The position numbers and the translations under genes are program-made. DNA of 64,000 nucleotides from Botryotinia globosa (Eukaryota > Ascomycota > Leotiomycetes > Helotiales > Sclerotiniaceae), in assembly GCA_014898425.1 (NCBI GenBank), contig RCSZ01000007.1, positions 1,426,001 through 1,490,000 on the forward strand, given 5' to 3'. Each line of letters begins with the position of its first letter. Positions within the stretch are counted from its first letter, which is position 1. Below the pieces are notes generated by a model, which saw only the letters and a list, made by a program, of their open reading frames with translations, was not told the DNA's origin and ran no database searches. Of this stretch, positions 1-10,580 are shown in pieces.

Positions 1-373
1 TAGCAATCACTAATAACCAAATCAATCAATCAATACTTCTACCCTCAAGACACAAATGTTCCTTCTGATTTCTAATTTCTAATTTCTAATCCCAATTTTC
101 AATTCTCAATTTCCAATTTCAACTTTATTCATATCCAGTAACACAACAAAGCACTAATCAAGTAATCGAGTAATGCATCCAGTAATCTAAAAATCACACC
201 CTCCACCTCCCCCCTTTCGTTCCTCCCCAACACCCCAACTCCAATCCAACAAACTCTCTAACAAAAAAAACATACTGTCTTCTTGAATTCCAACCCAACC
301 CATCATTATCCAGCCCATGACCTAAAGCAAACTATTATCCCCCCTTTCCCCTCTTCTTCATCCTCCTCCATCT

Positions 374-3300
374 TCATCCTCCTCCATCTTCATCCTCCTC
401 CATCTTCATCCTCCCCCCTCTCATCCCCCCCCTCTCCAACCTCTCCAACCCCTCCCAACTCAACCCTCCCTGACAATTCGTCCTCAAAACCAAATCCTCT
501 CCCTTATCCATATGTACCACAATTGTAACACCCTTAACTCCACTCACCCCTTTTACTCCCTCTACTCCCTCTACTCCCTCTACTCCCTCTACTCCCTCTA
601 CTCCCTCTACTCCCTCTACCCCTAAAGCGTAATCTATATTTCTATTTATCAATCCACAATCTATACTCCTCCTATCAACCCTGTCGACCCCCAAAACTCT
701 CCTTTTCCAAATACAATCATGCATCTCCCCATCTTCACTTTCCCCACCCCCCTCCCCCTCCTCCTCCACAATCGACCCCATAACCCCCTTCAAACCATTT
801 CCCCTCCCCCGCTCACTCCCACTCGACAACCACCTCGTCTGCGCATCAAAATATGCCCCCGCACTAACCGGTGTTAGCATTTCACTCGCCCCTGCACCCC
901 CACCATCCCCCACCACCTCCAGCCTCCTCACCCCCCTCCTACTCTCCGACCTCCTATCCTCCCACCCCCTCACCCTATTCCCCACCTCTTCCTCTTCCTC
1001 TTCCCGCTCCCCCCTCACCCTCCGCTCCATCCAATCCGCCTGTCCACAAACCCCCGAAGTCTCGCAATCCATCCAACGTCTCGCCACTTTCCGCAACGGC
1101 AATGTCAACCTCTCTTTCCAAACAAGACAATTTTTAGAAAAATCAACCACTTCTCCATCTCGCCACGGATTGGATGCAAAATCCCCCGGAGAAGAGTGGG
1201 TAGGAAAGCGAGTATTAGATTGAGCGGGTGCAACGGATTGATCTTTCGAGCCATCACTCGACGATAATCTATTTGGATCTCCGATGATTTTCGCGCCCGC
1301 ATTTTCCGAAGCGAGGTTGAAAGATTCCTTCATCGGGAATGGAATATCTTTCGGGCTGATGGATGTCAGCGGCCAAGATGAAGGCGTTCGAGCCCTCGAT
1401 AACGAATCGCCCGCTTGTTCAAGAGGAATCGATGGACTATGCTTCGTAAGATGAAGAGTCCCCGACAGCGTACGAGTCGGGCTATCGAATCTTCGCAGCG
1501 GGGAAGCTTCATCCGGACTCCCCAACCATTCCGAGACACTATCAAACTTCAGGAGCGTTGCACGATCATACGTTTGCGAGCGAGACAGTATATAAGATTT
1601 CCTTTGCTGCGTGGAGCCTCGACCTGCATTCTGCGAACCGAACGCATCGTGGAGGGAAATCTTGGCCGGACTACGATGAAGATGGATCATGGCTTTATGA
1701 ATTCCATTCGTGCAACAGCGAACACTATGCACGGTGCTCCGACACGCCGAGCACTCACAATCATCCAGACAGTGTTGGCAATCCCCCACGATACCCGAGC
1801 TGACCGGACTGCGATCGCAGGGCCCGTGACCGGTCCGCGGATACCCTCGACATTCTACATAATCCGATCCATATCTCGACGAACGATTTCCTCGCTTCGA
1901 ATCATTGAGAAAGGGATAATAAGTATCTAGGAGTTTCGAGTTTTCCATATCATCCATGGTAAAACTAGGTTGTACTGGTTGATACGTCGACCCATTGAAC
2001 AAACGACATGCGCTTTCCGACCGCTGTGTATTTTCCGTGTGGCTTCTACGGTTTATTCTGTGGGTGGGTTGTGTAGTCCGACGAATTGTATTGTTCAAAA
2101 ACGGGTCTGGCCGCATCGATGTCTGTGGGATGTGCCCATGGTCCGATTCATGGCTGAGTTGTACTGCTCGGTGTGTATATCCATTCCATAATCGATACAA
2201 TCTCATCGAGGGCTGTGAGGTTCTAGAGGAGTCAGGATAAGAATGAGAACGATAGATGTTCTCATCATTGATACTATCAGCTGCATACCGACCATCCATA
2301 GCTATAATATCCTCACTTCGGGCAAGTGATTGAGAAGTAGAATGCCGACAGATGAAACTCCTGCAGTTAGCTTTCTGACAGCTTTCACATCTGCAATTGT
2401 GCGTTTCCAACGATCCCGACTCAGATCTATAATTATTGGTAACATACTGACATGAAGAATTTGATGCAGGAAGCATGGAGCTTTCTTGAGCGGCTTCCTC
2501 GAATTCATTTGAGAGCTTTTGGGGGCGCTCGGATTTGTAAATCCCAGGACACGATTGTAATGGTCCAAAATTTGTTGATTCTAACCCAGATCCAGGTCTC
2601 GAGCTTTGCGGCAGAGCGTTCTCGGGATAGAATGGCGGAAAAGGCTCCATCGAATCAACCTCCTCTTTCTTCCTCATTTGTATTGGAATCGGCAGAGGTC
2701 TCGACAGCGATTGTCTCAAAATTTGATTTTTTGATGGACGAGGTGTCGTTATATAATGTACTGGTTTTGATCCTTCTTTCCGATCAACAGGAAGCACTCC
2801 ATTGTAAACGAAACTTGCATCTTTGCCTCCATTTGAAAATGTGAGAAGTCTATCACAAGCTTTGCACAATCGATGACCACATTTCCAACAGGTATTTTCA
2901 TTCTTCTCATGAATCCACATGCAAATATGACAGACGCGATGTCTCTCAGGTTTATCAGTTTCCTCCCTCTCCACTTCGGATGACGCGAGACCGGGTGGTC
3001 TTTCAATACCATGTGTATCGAACAAATCCCGAACACTCTGCCGCTGAAGTGTAGACGTTGTGCGTATAGATACCTCAGAATTAGACATCTCATCTCGTCG
3101 TATCTTCTCCTTTTGACGACGAGAATTCAGTTTCCGGTTCTCTTCATAAGATAATTGAGCAGTAGACGGTACTTGTGTGGAACCGTAACTGCCCCCAAAA
3201 GCCTGAACGCCCCTAGCCAAATCCACTTCACGTCTAGCACTCCTCCGCTCCAAATCCATCCTCTCCACCTCCAAAGCATCACCAATCCGAGCCCACCCAC

Positions 3301-3820
3301 CAGCCCTCGCATCTTCTCTCTCCCACCCCCTCAATCCCCTCAACAAATATCCACCATCCCCATTTCCATCCCCCCTCCCCTCTCTCGCACACCCCACCTC
3401 ACGATCCAACCCCGCCGTCCTCAACCCCAAAAACGAATGACTCGTGGCCGCCTGTACCTGCACACTCGGCTGCGAATTTCTCGACGCCGGATTCCCAAAG
3501 ATGCTCGTCGGTCTGCGACCAAAGCTCGAGCGCGAATGTTCCCGTCGGGGGCGAATCCTTAGAGGGGAACGCGATCGAGAAGGCGACGGAATCCTCTCTC
3601 TAATTCTCCCAGTCGCTCGGATCTGTGGGAAGCGAGGAGGAGATTTATTTTTAGGGGTGTTGCCCGCGAGCTTTTGGAGTAAGAGGATTCGTGACGCAAC
3701 GGTTCCGACGGTGATGGGAAGATGGCGAGAGGGTCGCTCATCACTAGGTAAGGATGATTTCGAAGCCGCAGAATCGGCTTGTGTGTTGAGAGCTGCAGCA
3801 GGTCGCCAGGGATAGGTCAT
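374..3820 (-). CDS. Cys-rich hypothetical protein with zinc-ribbon-like motif
   Basis: This is an uninterrupted 1148-codon frame. The first in-frame ATG is at 3820; the frame is open further upstream but has no earlier ATG. I do not recognise a family. Residues about 297-322 form a compact cysteine motif, C-x2-C-x10-C-x2-C-x4-C-x2-C, beginning CHIC and ending CKAC, which resembles a zinc ribbon or RING-like binuclear site. Two further Cys clusters lie in the middle third. The rest is Ser/Arg/Pro-rich and probably disordered, with an Arg/Ser-rich N-terminal quarter and a Glu/Gly-rich C-terminus. Near the C-terminus a 9-bp tandem repeat encodes a Gly-Val-Glu tripeptide array. A zinc-binding regulatory or scaffold role is possible but is inference. 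Introns in the low-complexity 3' part cannot be excluded, so the C-terminus is the least certain part. Confidence 0.65.
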   Translation of the reverse strand: MTYPWRPAAALNTQADSAASKSSLPSDERPSRHLPITVGTVASRILLLQKLAGNTPKNKSPPRFPQIRATGRIRERIPSPSRSRSPLRIRPRREHSRSSFGRRPTSIFGNPASRNSQPSVQVQAATSHSFLGLRTAGLDREVGCAREGRGDGNGDGGYLLRGLRGWEREDARAGGWARIGDALEVERMDLERRSARREVDLARGVQAFGGSYGSTQVPSTAQLSYEENRKLNSRRQKEKIRRDEMSNSEVSIRTTSTLQRQSVRDLFDTHGIERPPGLASSEVEREETDKPERHRVCHICMWIHEKNENTCWKCGHRLCKACDRLLTFSNGGKDASFVYNGVLPVDRKEGSKPVHYITTPRPSKNQILRQSLSRPLPIPIQMRKKEEVDSMEPFPPFYPENALPQSSRPGSGLESTNFGPLQSCPGIYKSERPQKLSNEFEEAAQESSMLPASNSSCQYVTNNYRSESGSLETHNCRCESCQKANCRSFICRHSTSQSLARSEDIIAMDGRYAADSINDENIYRSHSYPDSSRTSQPSMRLYRLWNGYTHRAVQLSHESDHGHIPQTSMRPDPFLNNTIRRTTQPTHRINRRSHTENTQRSESACRLFNGSTYQPVQPSFTMDDMENSKLLDTYYPFLNDSKRGNRSSRYGSDYVECRGYPRTGHGPCDRSPVSSGIVGDCQHCLDDCECSACRSTVHSVRCCTNGIHKAMIHLHRSPAKISLHDAFGSQNAGRGSTQQRKSYILSRSQTYDRATLLKFDSVSEWLGSPDEASPLRRFDSPTRTLSGTLHLTKHSPSIPLEQAGDSLSRARTPSSWPLTSISPKDIPFPMKESFNLASENAGAKIIGDPNRLSSSDGSKDQSVAPAQSNTRFPTHSSPGDFASNPWRDGEVVDFSKNCLVWKERLTLPLRKVARRWMDCETSGVCGQADWMERRVRGEREEEEEEVGNRVRGWEDRRSESRRGVRRLEVVGDGGGAGASEMLTPVSAGAYFDAQTRWLSSGSERGRGNGLKGVMGSIVEEEGEGGGESEDGEMHDCIWKRRVLGVDRVDRRSIDCGLINRNIDYALGVEGVEGVEGVEGVEGVEGVEGVKGVSGVKGVTIVVHMDKGEDLVLRTNCQGGLSWEGLERLERGGMRGGRMKMEEDEDGGG
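549..622. repeat. 9-bp coding minisatellite (ctctactcc)n
   Basis: About eight tandem copies of a 9-bp unit lie inside the 3' part of the minus-strand Cys-rich gene. They encode a Gly-Val-Glu array followed by degenerate Gly-Val-Lys and Gly-Val-Ser units. The unit length keeps the frame, so copy-number change would alter protein length without a frameshift. Confidence 0.9.
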
Positions 3821-4316
3821 GGCAAGTGAAGGTTTATAGGATACATTGAACGCGGGACTAAAGCTGAATTGTAAAGATGATTGTAACGAATGAATATACA
3901 GGCAATGCGCCTGGTGAGTGGTGTGAAGCAATAGAGAGGATAACCCTAATAGGAAATGAAGACGGAAGTACAAATGATCATGGAGATCAAGATCGAGTAC
4001 TTAAATTGAAACTAGTAAATCCCGTTGGGAGGAATACAACGGCGAAAAGGCAAGAACACTCAACGTCATTAGCCATTGTCAGCGTTTGTGACTATTCACC
4101 AAAGTTTACATGTCCATTTCCCCATAATCATTGAACCCATCAAGATGTAGCAAAAATACAATGCAAAGCTTATTTGATGAGGGTATAAAATTGACCAGGC
4201 TTATCAATTGAACAAGCTATGGTATTCAATTTCACACAACGCAATAAAAAATAGTTCACTGATGTACATTGTGCCGGTCTCTATCATCTAACCATCACCA
4301 AGGCAGAGGAATTTCT
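3821..4316. other. Intergenic: upstream of Cys-rich gene, downstream of ATP16
   Basis: About 500 bp between two tandem minus-strand genes. It should hold the 3' UTR of ATP16 and the promoter of the Cys-rich gene. The open reading frame of the latter continues to about 3973 but without an ATG, so I treat that part as leader. No other feature seen. Confidence 0.5.
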
Positions 4317-5295
4317 CTACTTAAGGTGTGCTTGCAAGGTCTCCAAAACCTATATATATCATTAGTCCTGATCTCATATTCACATGCAAGATCTGAATAT
4401 CCAAAACTCACCTCCAACTCAATCTTAGCCTCAGCGATATCTTGCTCACTTCCACTTCCTCCAACAATCTTCTGAGCCTCGGCAATTTGTGACCTAACTG
4501 CATCTGCGCTGAAATCCTCCAATGGGAATCCCTCGACTGCGTTGATGCTTAATGAAGAGTTTGGTTGAACGACTGCGAAGCCTCCGGAAACTGTTTCAAT
4601 GCCCCATTAGCCTTTCACGTTCTCTCCCAATGTGTAAATATCTCCAGGATGATGGTCGTATGACGTACGGAAGAATTGCTTGCTTCCACCACTCTCCTCA
4701 ATAACCTCAACAAGACCTGGCTTCAATTGTTCGATCGATGGGACGTGGTTGGCGAGAATACCCATTTCACCGGATTCGGCGGGGATGTTGACTTGGACGA
4801 CATCTTGGGATCTGTAAACAGACTGCAGATTTACATGTTAGCCAATCTCTTCGTATATGCCCATCTGCCAATCCATCTAGCCGCAAAGATCCCTCCTCCC
4901 CACCACATCTCCCCTCATCCCATCCCATCCCATATAATCCCACCCAGCACCCCGTCACCCAAACACCCTCCTCCCCCTCCCTCCCACCACCACAAACAAA
5001 CAAAAATCCACATACCTGATGAGGCAAAGCCAAGCTCAACTTAATCTGTACACACACGTCCAGTCAGCACAAAAAACTTCACAAAACCCCATCCTCATCT
5101 CCATCCCCATCTCCGTCATCCCTCCCATGCCCCCTCCCCAAACACCAGAGGCCAAAAAAGAAAAACCAAAAAACAGGAATTCCCGACCTTCTCCGCAACA
5201 GCCTCAGCATACCCTCTGCGCAAAACAGGAGTTTTCAAAGCCGCCGGCGTAGGACGAACCCGCAGAGCGGCGCGAGCAAAACGCATAGAGTTCAT
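4317..5295 (-). CDS. ATP16: F1F0 ATP synthase delta subunit, mitochondrial
   Basis: The central-stalk delta subunit (bacterial epsilon equivalent) of the mitochondrial F1 ATPase, which couples the c-ring to the gamma rotor. Five exons join in frame: 5188-5295, 5016-5045, 4669-4822, 4412-4590 and 4317-4349, giving 167 aa, the usual fungal length. All introns are GT-AG; the first donor (GTCGGG) is weak. Exon 1 gives a basic, Ala/Arg-rich mitochondrial presequence (MNSMRFARAALRVRP) ending near RRGYAEAVAEK. The body shows family landmarks: IKLSLALPHQ, SQDVVQVNIPAESGEMG, LANHVPSIEQLKPG and SGGFAVVQPNSSLSINAVEG. The C-terminal helical hairpin reads through EAQKI, SGSEQDIAEAKIELEV and LETLQAHLK. Exon 2 is only 30 nt. 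Three CACGTG motifs lie 140-335 bp upstream. Identification is secure; exon limits were placed by splice signals and frame. Confidence 0.95.
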
Positions 5296-5433
5296 GATGG
5301 GTCGAGTGTATCAATTGAAGACGTGACGTGAACGTGGGTTTTCTACAGAGGGGGGTTGAGATGCGGCGGGAGCTTGCTGGTGGAGGTCGGGATGCCTTTC
5401 GCTAACTGATTTTCTTTAGCTTGGATTGAGCGT

Positions 5434-5629
5434 CACGTGTTAGGGAGCTTTTGGGAAGTGCGAAATGGGGGGGTGGGGATGCGATGAATAGTGAGAGGGA
5501 TTTCTATATTGATTATTGATAAAGTTTTAACTATTGATTGAGAGAAAATTATTTGCAACTTCGATTCGTCACTCACGTGCTTGCACATCACGAGATGTAT
5601 CAACCATCATCCCATATCCATCTCACGTG
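5434..5629. promoter_or_regulatory. Cluster of three CACGTG E-box motifs upstream of ATP16
   Basis: CACGTG occurs at 5434-5439, 5574-5579 and 5624-5629, about 140, 280 and 330 bp upstream of the ATP16 start codon. CACGTG is the core site of basic helix-loop-helix factors such as Cbf1 and Pho4, and Cbf1-type factors are known to act on respiratory genes in yeasts. Clustering is seen; regulation is inferred. Confidence 0.45.
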
Positions 5630-6173
5630 CAGAATGCCACTCATCCGCTTACTAACCAAGCGAAGCATCGATCCTCTCGCGAGTCGCGAAGCCCCGAGGT
5701 CCTCCAGCTCCTCAAACAACCCGAAAGCATCCATCCATCCATTCTCGCTACCTACCCTCAAAGCAGACATTCCATTCCCACCTGGGGCCGTTTCACTTCA
5801 CTCCCCGAACCAAGTATCGATAATCCCAAGGCCCAAGCAAGTTCAATTGAAGCAACCCAGAAAGGAGGGTGGAAACACGAGCCCCATCCATGTGCAAGCC
5901 ACCAACATTTCACCCCCCGGGCCAAGTGCGGAACTACGGAACCATTCAAATTCAAGCCACTTCACCACCCATTCATCTACTCTATGCAGCCCTCTCCAGC
6001 TACCTGTGCTAAAGATCTATTCATTCTAGGTTATACATTCATTATACACTATACAGTATACAATATACACTATACACATATACAAACCCCATCCAACCAA
6101 CCATCCATCCATCCATCCATCCCTGAAATTTCCACTGGTCAAAATTAATCCCTCATAATCGGCACTAATCTCA

Positions 6174-6221
6174 ATCCAAATGCAAATCCAAATGCAAATC
6201 CAAATGCAAATCCAAATGCAA
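6174..6221. repeat. 12-bp minisatellite (ccaaatgcaaat)n
   Basis: About four perfect tandem copies of ccaaatgcaaat. The short open frame across it on the minus strand is a repeat artefact. Confidence 0.85.
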
Positions 6222-6531
6222 AAGCGCACTCACTCACTCACAATTTCACAAACCTTCAACACCAACACCAACACCCACCCGTGTCCCCATCAATAATGTC
6301 AAAAGATCACAACAAATATATCCTCACAATATTAATGAAAACAAAATAAAAAATAAATGGGAGGAAGGTCCCGTTAATAACCCGATCGGATGGAGGCTGG
6401 AGCACCCCGGAGGAGGGAATGGAAAGTGTAGATCTACTTCGTATGTGGATTTGTTTACCTACTGAGAGTCTGAGAGAGAGTGTGTGTGAGTACCTCTAAG
6501 TATTACAGTACATATTTCATATTTCATATTT

Positions 6532-6650
6532 CACATTACACATTACACATTACACATTACACATTACACATTACACATTACACATTACACATTACACATT
6601 ACACATTACACATTACACATTACACATTACACATTACACATTACACATTA
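6532..6650. repeat. 7-bp minisatellite (cattaca)n
   Basis: About 17 near-perfect copies of cattaca, preceded by degenerate catattt units. It is not a TTAGGG telomere-like repeat. The 103-codon frame across it is an artefact. Confidence 0.9.
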
Positions 6651-9600
6651 CATATTACCATAATACTCTTTATACGCATCCAAAAATGTAATTCTCGAGA
6701 ATCTGGTTTGGAAATCGGTGCAGCACTCCGTAGGTACCAAGTAAAAATTGAGTCGAACATGATGAAATCGATACCTCCCTCTGAAATATGATAGACGGGA
6801 TCATTGATTCAATTGCGACGATTGTCCCCCAAATCTACCACCCATCGAGATAAGCAAAACAAGCCAAGCTGCGCAGCGGGTGTGGCACGACATAAGATTT
6901 TTATGCCAATGCACTGCCAATGCCAATGCCCACCCACCGTTGAGTCACCAAGGCATATATACAATCTTGATATTTGTCCCTTGAATCGGTTTCACCAAGC
7001 CCTCCAGAGTCAGAAACCTCATTGATTCGACAGAAACAGTTTCTTCATCGCTATTGCATTTACCGACCACTGGAGAGACATAAACGGATCATGACGGGAT
7101 ATTAAATTACGAACATGAAGATCGTATCGCCATAGATGTTGTAATTCTGCTGGAAGAAGGCATTGCACGGTTTGTCAGATGAGCATTGCACACCCTTTCA
7201 CTGCGTTTTGAAAGGCATTTTGATGGATTTTGATTCAGATGCGATCGTGATTTGACCTATTTTTGGCCTGATGTTTGCAGGATTCGTAGGGCGGTGAATT
7301 TGAGTTGTTGGGTATGAGATGAGATCTAACCCCTTAAAACGCAAAGGGAGTCAAGCGAAACGATGTGAAGGGGTAGACAGCGGTGTACTCCGGAGGCACT
7401 CTGTATTATGTATGTAGGTAGGTATGTATGTAGGTAGGCCTGTATGTAGGTATGTATAATTTTGGGTCAGATGTCGATGGTGATGATGAACCGGTGGATG
7501 TTTGGGCACAGTTGGTAGAAACACAACTAAGAAGTATGATGAACTGTCAGATGAGCTTAGAAGGTGTACAGTAAGAGCGTACTTACTCAGCTTCCTTCTT
7601 TCTTCTTCGGTTTCCATATATCAAATTTTCATCACTTGGTCGCCACTCAAGAGGTGAGCCAGCACACTGCACAAACGCCCAAGATGTTTGATCAATCTTA
7701 TGCCGATACCCAATGCCGATTTTTCCAGCGGTGAGAAGACAATAGATGAAGTAATATCATCGTGTATGTAGGAGAGGTTGCACAGATAGCTTTTCACACC
7801 CTATCCAGGCTATCCTCCTATCCTATGCTTAAACTTCCCGGAAAGCGAACAGTGAACACGGATCCAAAAAGCTGTGTGCTTGTCAATGCAGGGTAGGCTA
7901 TCCTTCGAGTATCACGTCTTCCTTCCTTTTCATCCAATTGTTCTCTGGCATTCTGAATGGAAGATGTAGAAATCCGACACGTTTCTGTACTGCAAAGCCT
8001 TCGCTCTTTTCAGGAGGGGTAAACCCTTTCGTCGAATGTGGGGTAGTTTATGGAAATCCAGCGGTCAAATCCTAGTTGCAACTTATTACATGACAGGATT
8101 ATCATTGGTTCCTTCTCCCTATCCGATTGAGGTATTACTCCGGTACACGATTGACACTTTGATTAATTACCAGGTCTGCCATTGGTATACGGAAACGAAA
8201 ATGTCGTCAGTGAGAGGAGCGTTCCCATCCCTTTGATCACAATAAACCTGACGGTAAGGTGGGATTTTTGCCAGGTGAAGGGATCACGAGCCCATCCATC
8301 CATCTGATCGGATCCAGGTTTTCCATGAATGACAAAATATGACTATGTGTGACATGATTTGCCTTGCGCGATGCAAGATATACTTTTTGCCCGCACGTTT
8401 CTTGTAGACCCTTCGTACCTCCATGCAAAATGACGAGCACTTTGAAACGATTTCCAAGTAATGGTTCAAGCAAGCGTGGTAAACCATCGAAGGGCTAGTG
8501 TATCATCACTGATCAGATGAAGAATCCGAATCCACCACCCCACGTTCGCAAGAGAAGTCGAGGAGAGCAATGAGCATGTCGGATGGAGGAGGAGGTTGGT
8601 ACTAGGTAGGCGTGGGAGGGAGCGTTTCACACGAAAGCAACGAGCATGGTCCCCGCAAGTACATATGAATGGATACCTGCACTGCAGCGAGAGGTCAGTT
8701 TGGAGAGTGATTAGACGGAGTCCTGCAGGTAAGGTGTGACTTTTGCATGCGCGCCAAGGGGTGCACGAATCCATGCTGTTGGCTTTTAGTATTATTATTT
8801 CGAATTTTGCCGCGGTTGGCTGGTGTAATTTGATGATGTGATAAGTTTACGGAGTAGATGATGTGTATCTCACGATAGAGAATCTGCATTTGGTAAGCTG
8901 TGAATTAATATTCGAGCTATGGCGGGAAGAATCAATTGTGTGATTTGGATGACTTGGATGGTTTGGGGATAGACTCCAACAAGATTGTGAATGTGATTGT
9001 TGTGAATGAGAATGAAGCGTAGATTGATCGATGCATGCAGGCAGGCGGACAGAAGGACAAGATAGAAATCACAGGATGGACGCAAATGAGTGATGGATTG
9101 ATGAGTAAGCTGTCATCTCAAGTCATGGGAATACTTTGTAGGAATAGGAAGGAAGTAAGTAAAGAAAATCATTCATTCATCAGATAGAGCGATTGAGAGC
9201 AGAGCAGAGGGAGGTTTCTTTAATTAAAGATGGATCCAGTAATAATAATAAAAGTGGTAGACTGAACTGAACTGGTACTCTGTACATACCTACTCTACCC
9301 GTGGACTACACACTGCACAGTAACGAAATCAACGGGAATCATCAAATTATCGTGAAATTCTTCCAAAGGGGGGGATTGGATTGGTTCATGAAAATCATCC
9401 CAATCTCTCCGAGTTCAGGCCGTCCGTTTTCCGTTTTCATTAGACCAAGAGCGGGTGGGAAATTTCAAGTTCATTCTCATTTCCATTTGATTGCTTGCTG
9501 GCTGGACAGTGGACACTTTGGTTTGTTTATTCTTTTCTTGTCTTCTTCTTTTCTGGGATTTGGTTACATGATGTAGCCTGTAGGCACATCTTTTCTGTAT

Positions 9601-10319
9601 CCTGTCTGTCGGACGGGTTGGATCAACGGGCGTGCAGCAAGTAGGTAACTTGTCAAGTTGTAAGATGGGCTTTTTGCTTGGCTGATCTGATAGCTCACAT
9701 ACAAGTTTAACAAGTTTAACAAGCACAACAAGTTATTGAAAACCTTGGGTCATGGCGTAAACTTTGGGTGTTGGAATGCGATGAGTTTTGATGATTTTGC
9801 TCGGGAATGTTGGAGATCCTGTACCCATTTGCTCGTGAAGCTGTTGGCACTTATACTGCCTTGAGCTGGAACATGTACATCAATCAATTAGAGGCATGGC
9901 ATTCACAATCAGAGGCATGGCATTCACAATTAGAGGCAGAGGCATGTCAGCAAGCTGGATGGACTAATGACAAAGTACTGGGGGAATAGTCATTTGTCCC
10001 TAGTAAGCATTCTTACATAGCATACATACTACAGAGTTGAACAACCACAAGCACAGCTGCTGAACGGCACCACCAAAATCGACAATGGGAAGTTGCATAG
10101 ATGTGGTTCAAGATAGGAAGAGGAAGGGAAGGAGGAGGGGGAGAATATGATAGATGTGCAGCTGTTATTGGTATTGGTGATATGATAGCAAGTACCTAGG
10201 GAGGTCTAGAGTACAGAGTACAGAGTACATATGATAGATACCAAACAATGCGTGGCATGGTATGAGTGAGTGAGAGTAGTTGTAGTTGTACTGCACTATA
10301 CTTTACTGTACAGTATTGT

Positions 10320-10580
10320 ATACGACATGTGTATGTATCTACATGTGTATGTATCTACATGTGTATGTATCTACATGTATATGTATGTGTGTACAGAGTA
10401 TGTATCTATAAAGTATATATCTACAGAGTATATATCTACAGAGTATATATCTACAGAGTATATATCTACAGAGTATATATCTACAGAGTATATATCTACA
10501 GAGTATATATCTACAGAGTATATATCTATAAAGTATATATCTACAGAGTATATATCTACATGTGTATATTTTACATGTAC
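10320..10580. repeat. 15/16-bp minisatellite (gagtatatatctaca)n
   Basis: First three to four copies of a 16-bp unit (catgtgtatgtatcta), then about ten copies of a 15-bp unit (gagtatatatctaca), a few with variant bases. Because the unit length is a multiple of three, all frames on both strands stay open and give spurious Tyr/Ile-rich frames. Confidence 0.9.

Noticed and set aside
5534..6148. 204-codon Ser/Pro/His-rich frame
   Set aside because: Begins on a non-ATG codon, has no domain, has overlapping frames of similar quality and runs into CATC-type repeats.
6532..6650. Possible telomere-like or CRISPR-like repeat
   Set aside because: Seven-base cattaca units without spacers and not TTAGGG; an ordinary minisatellite.
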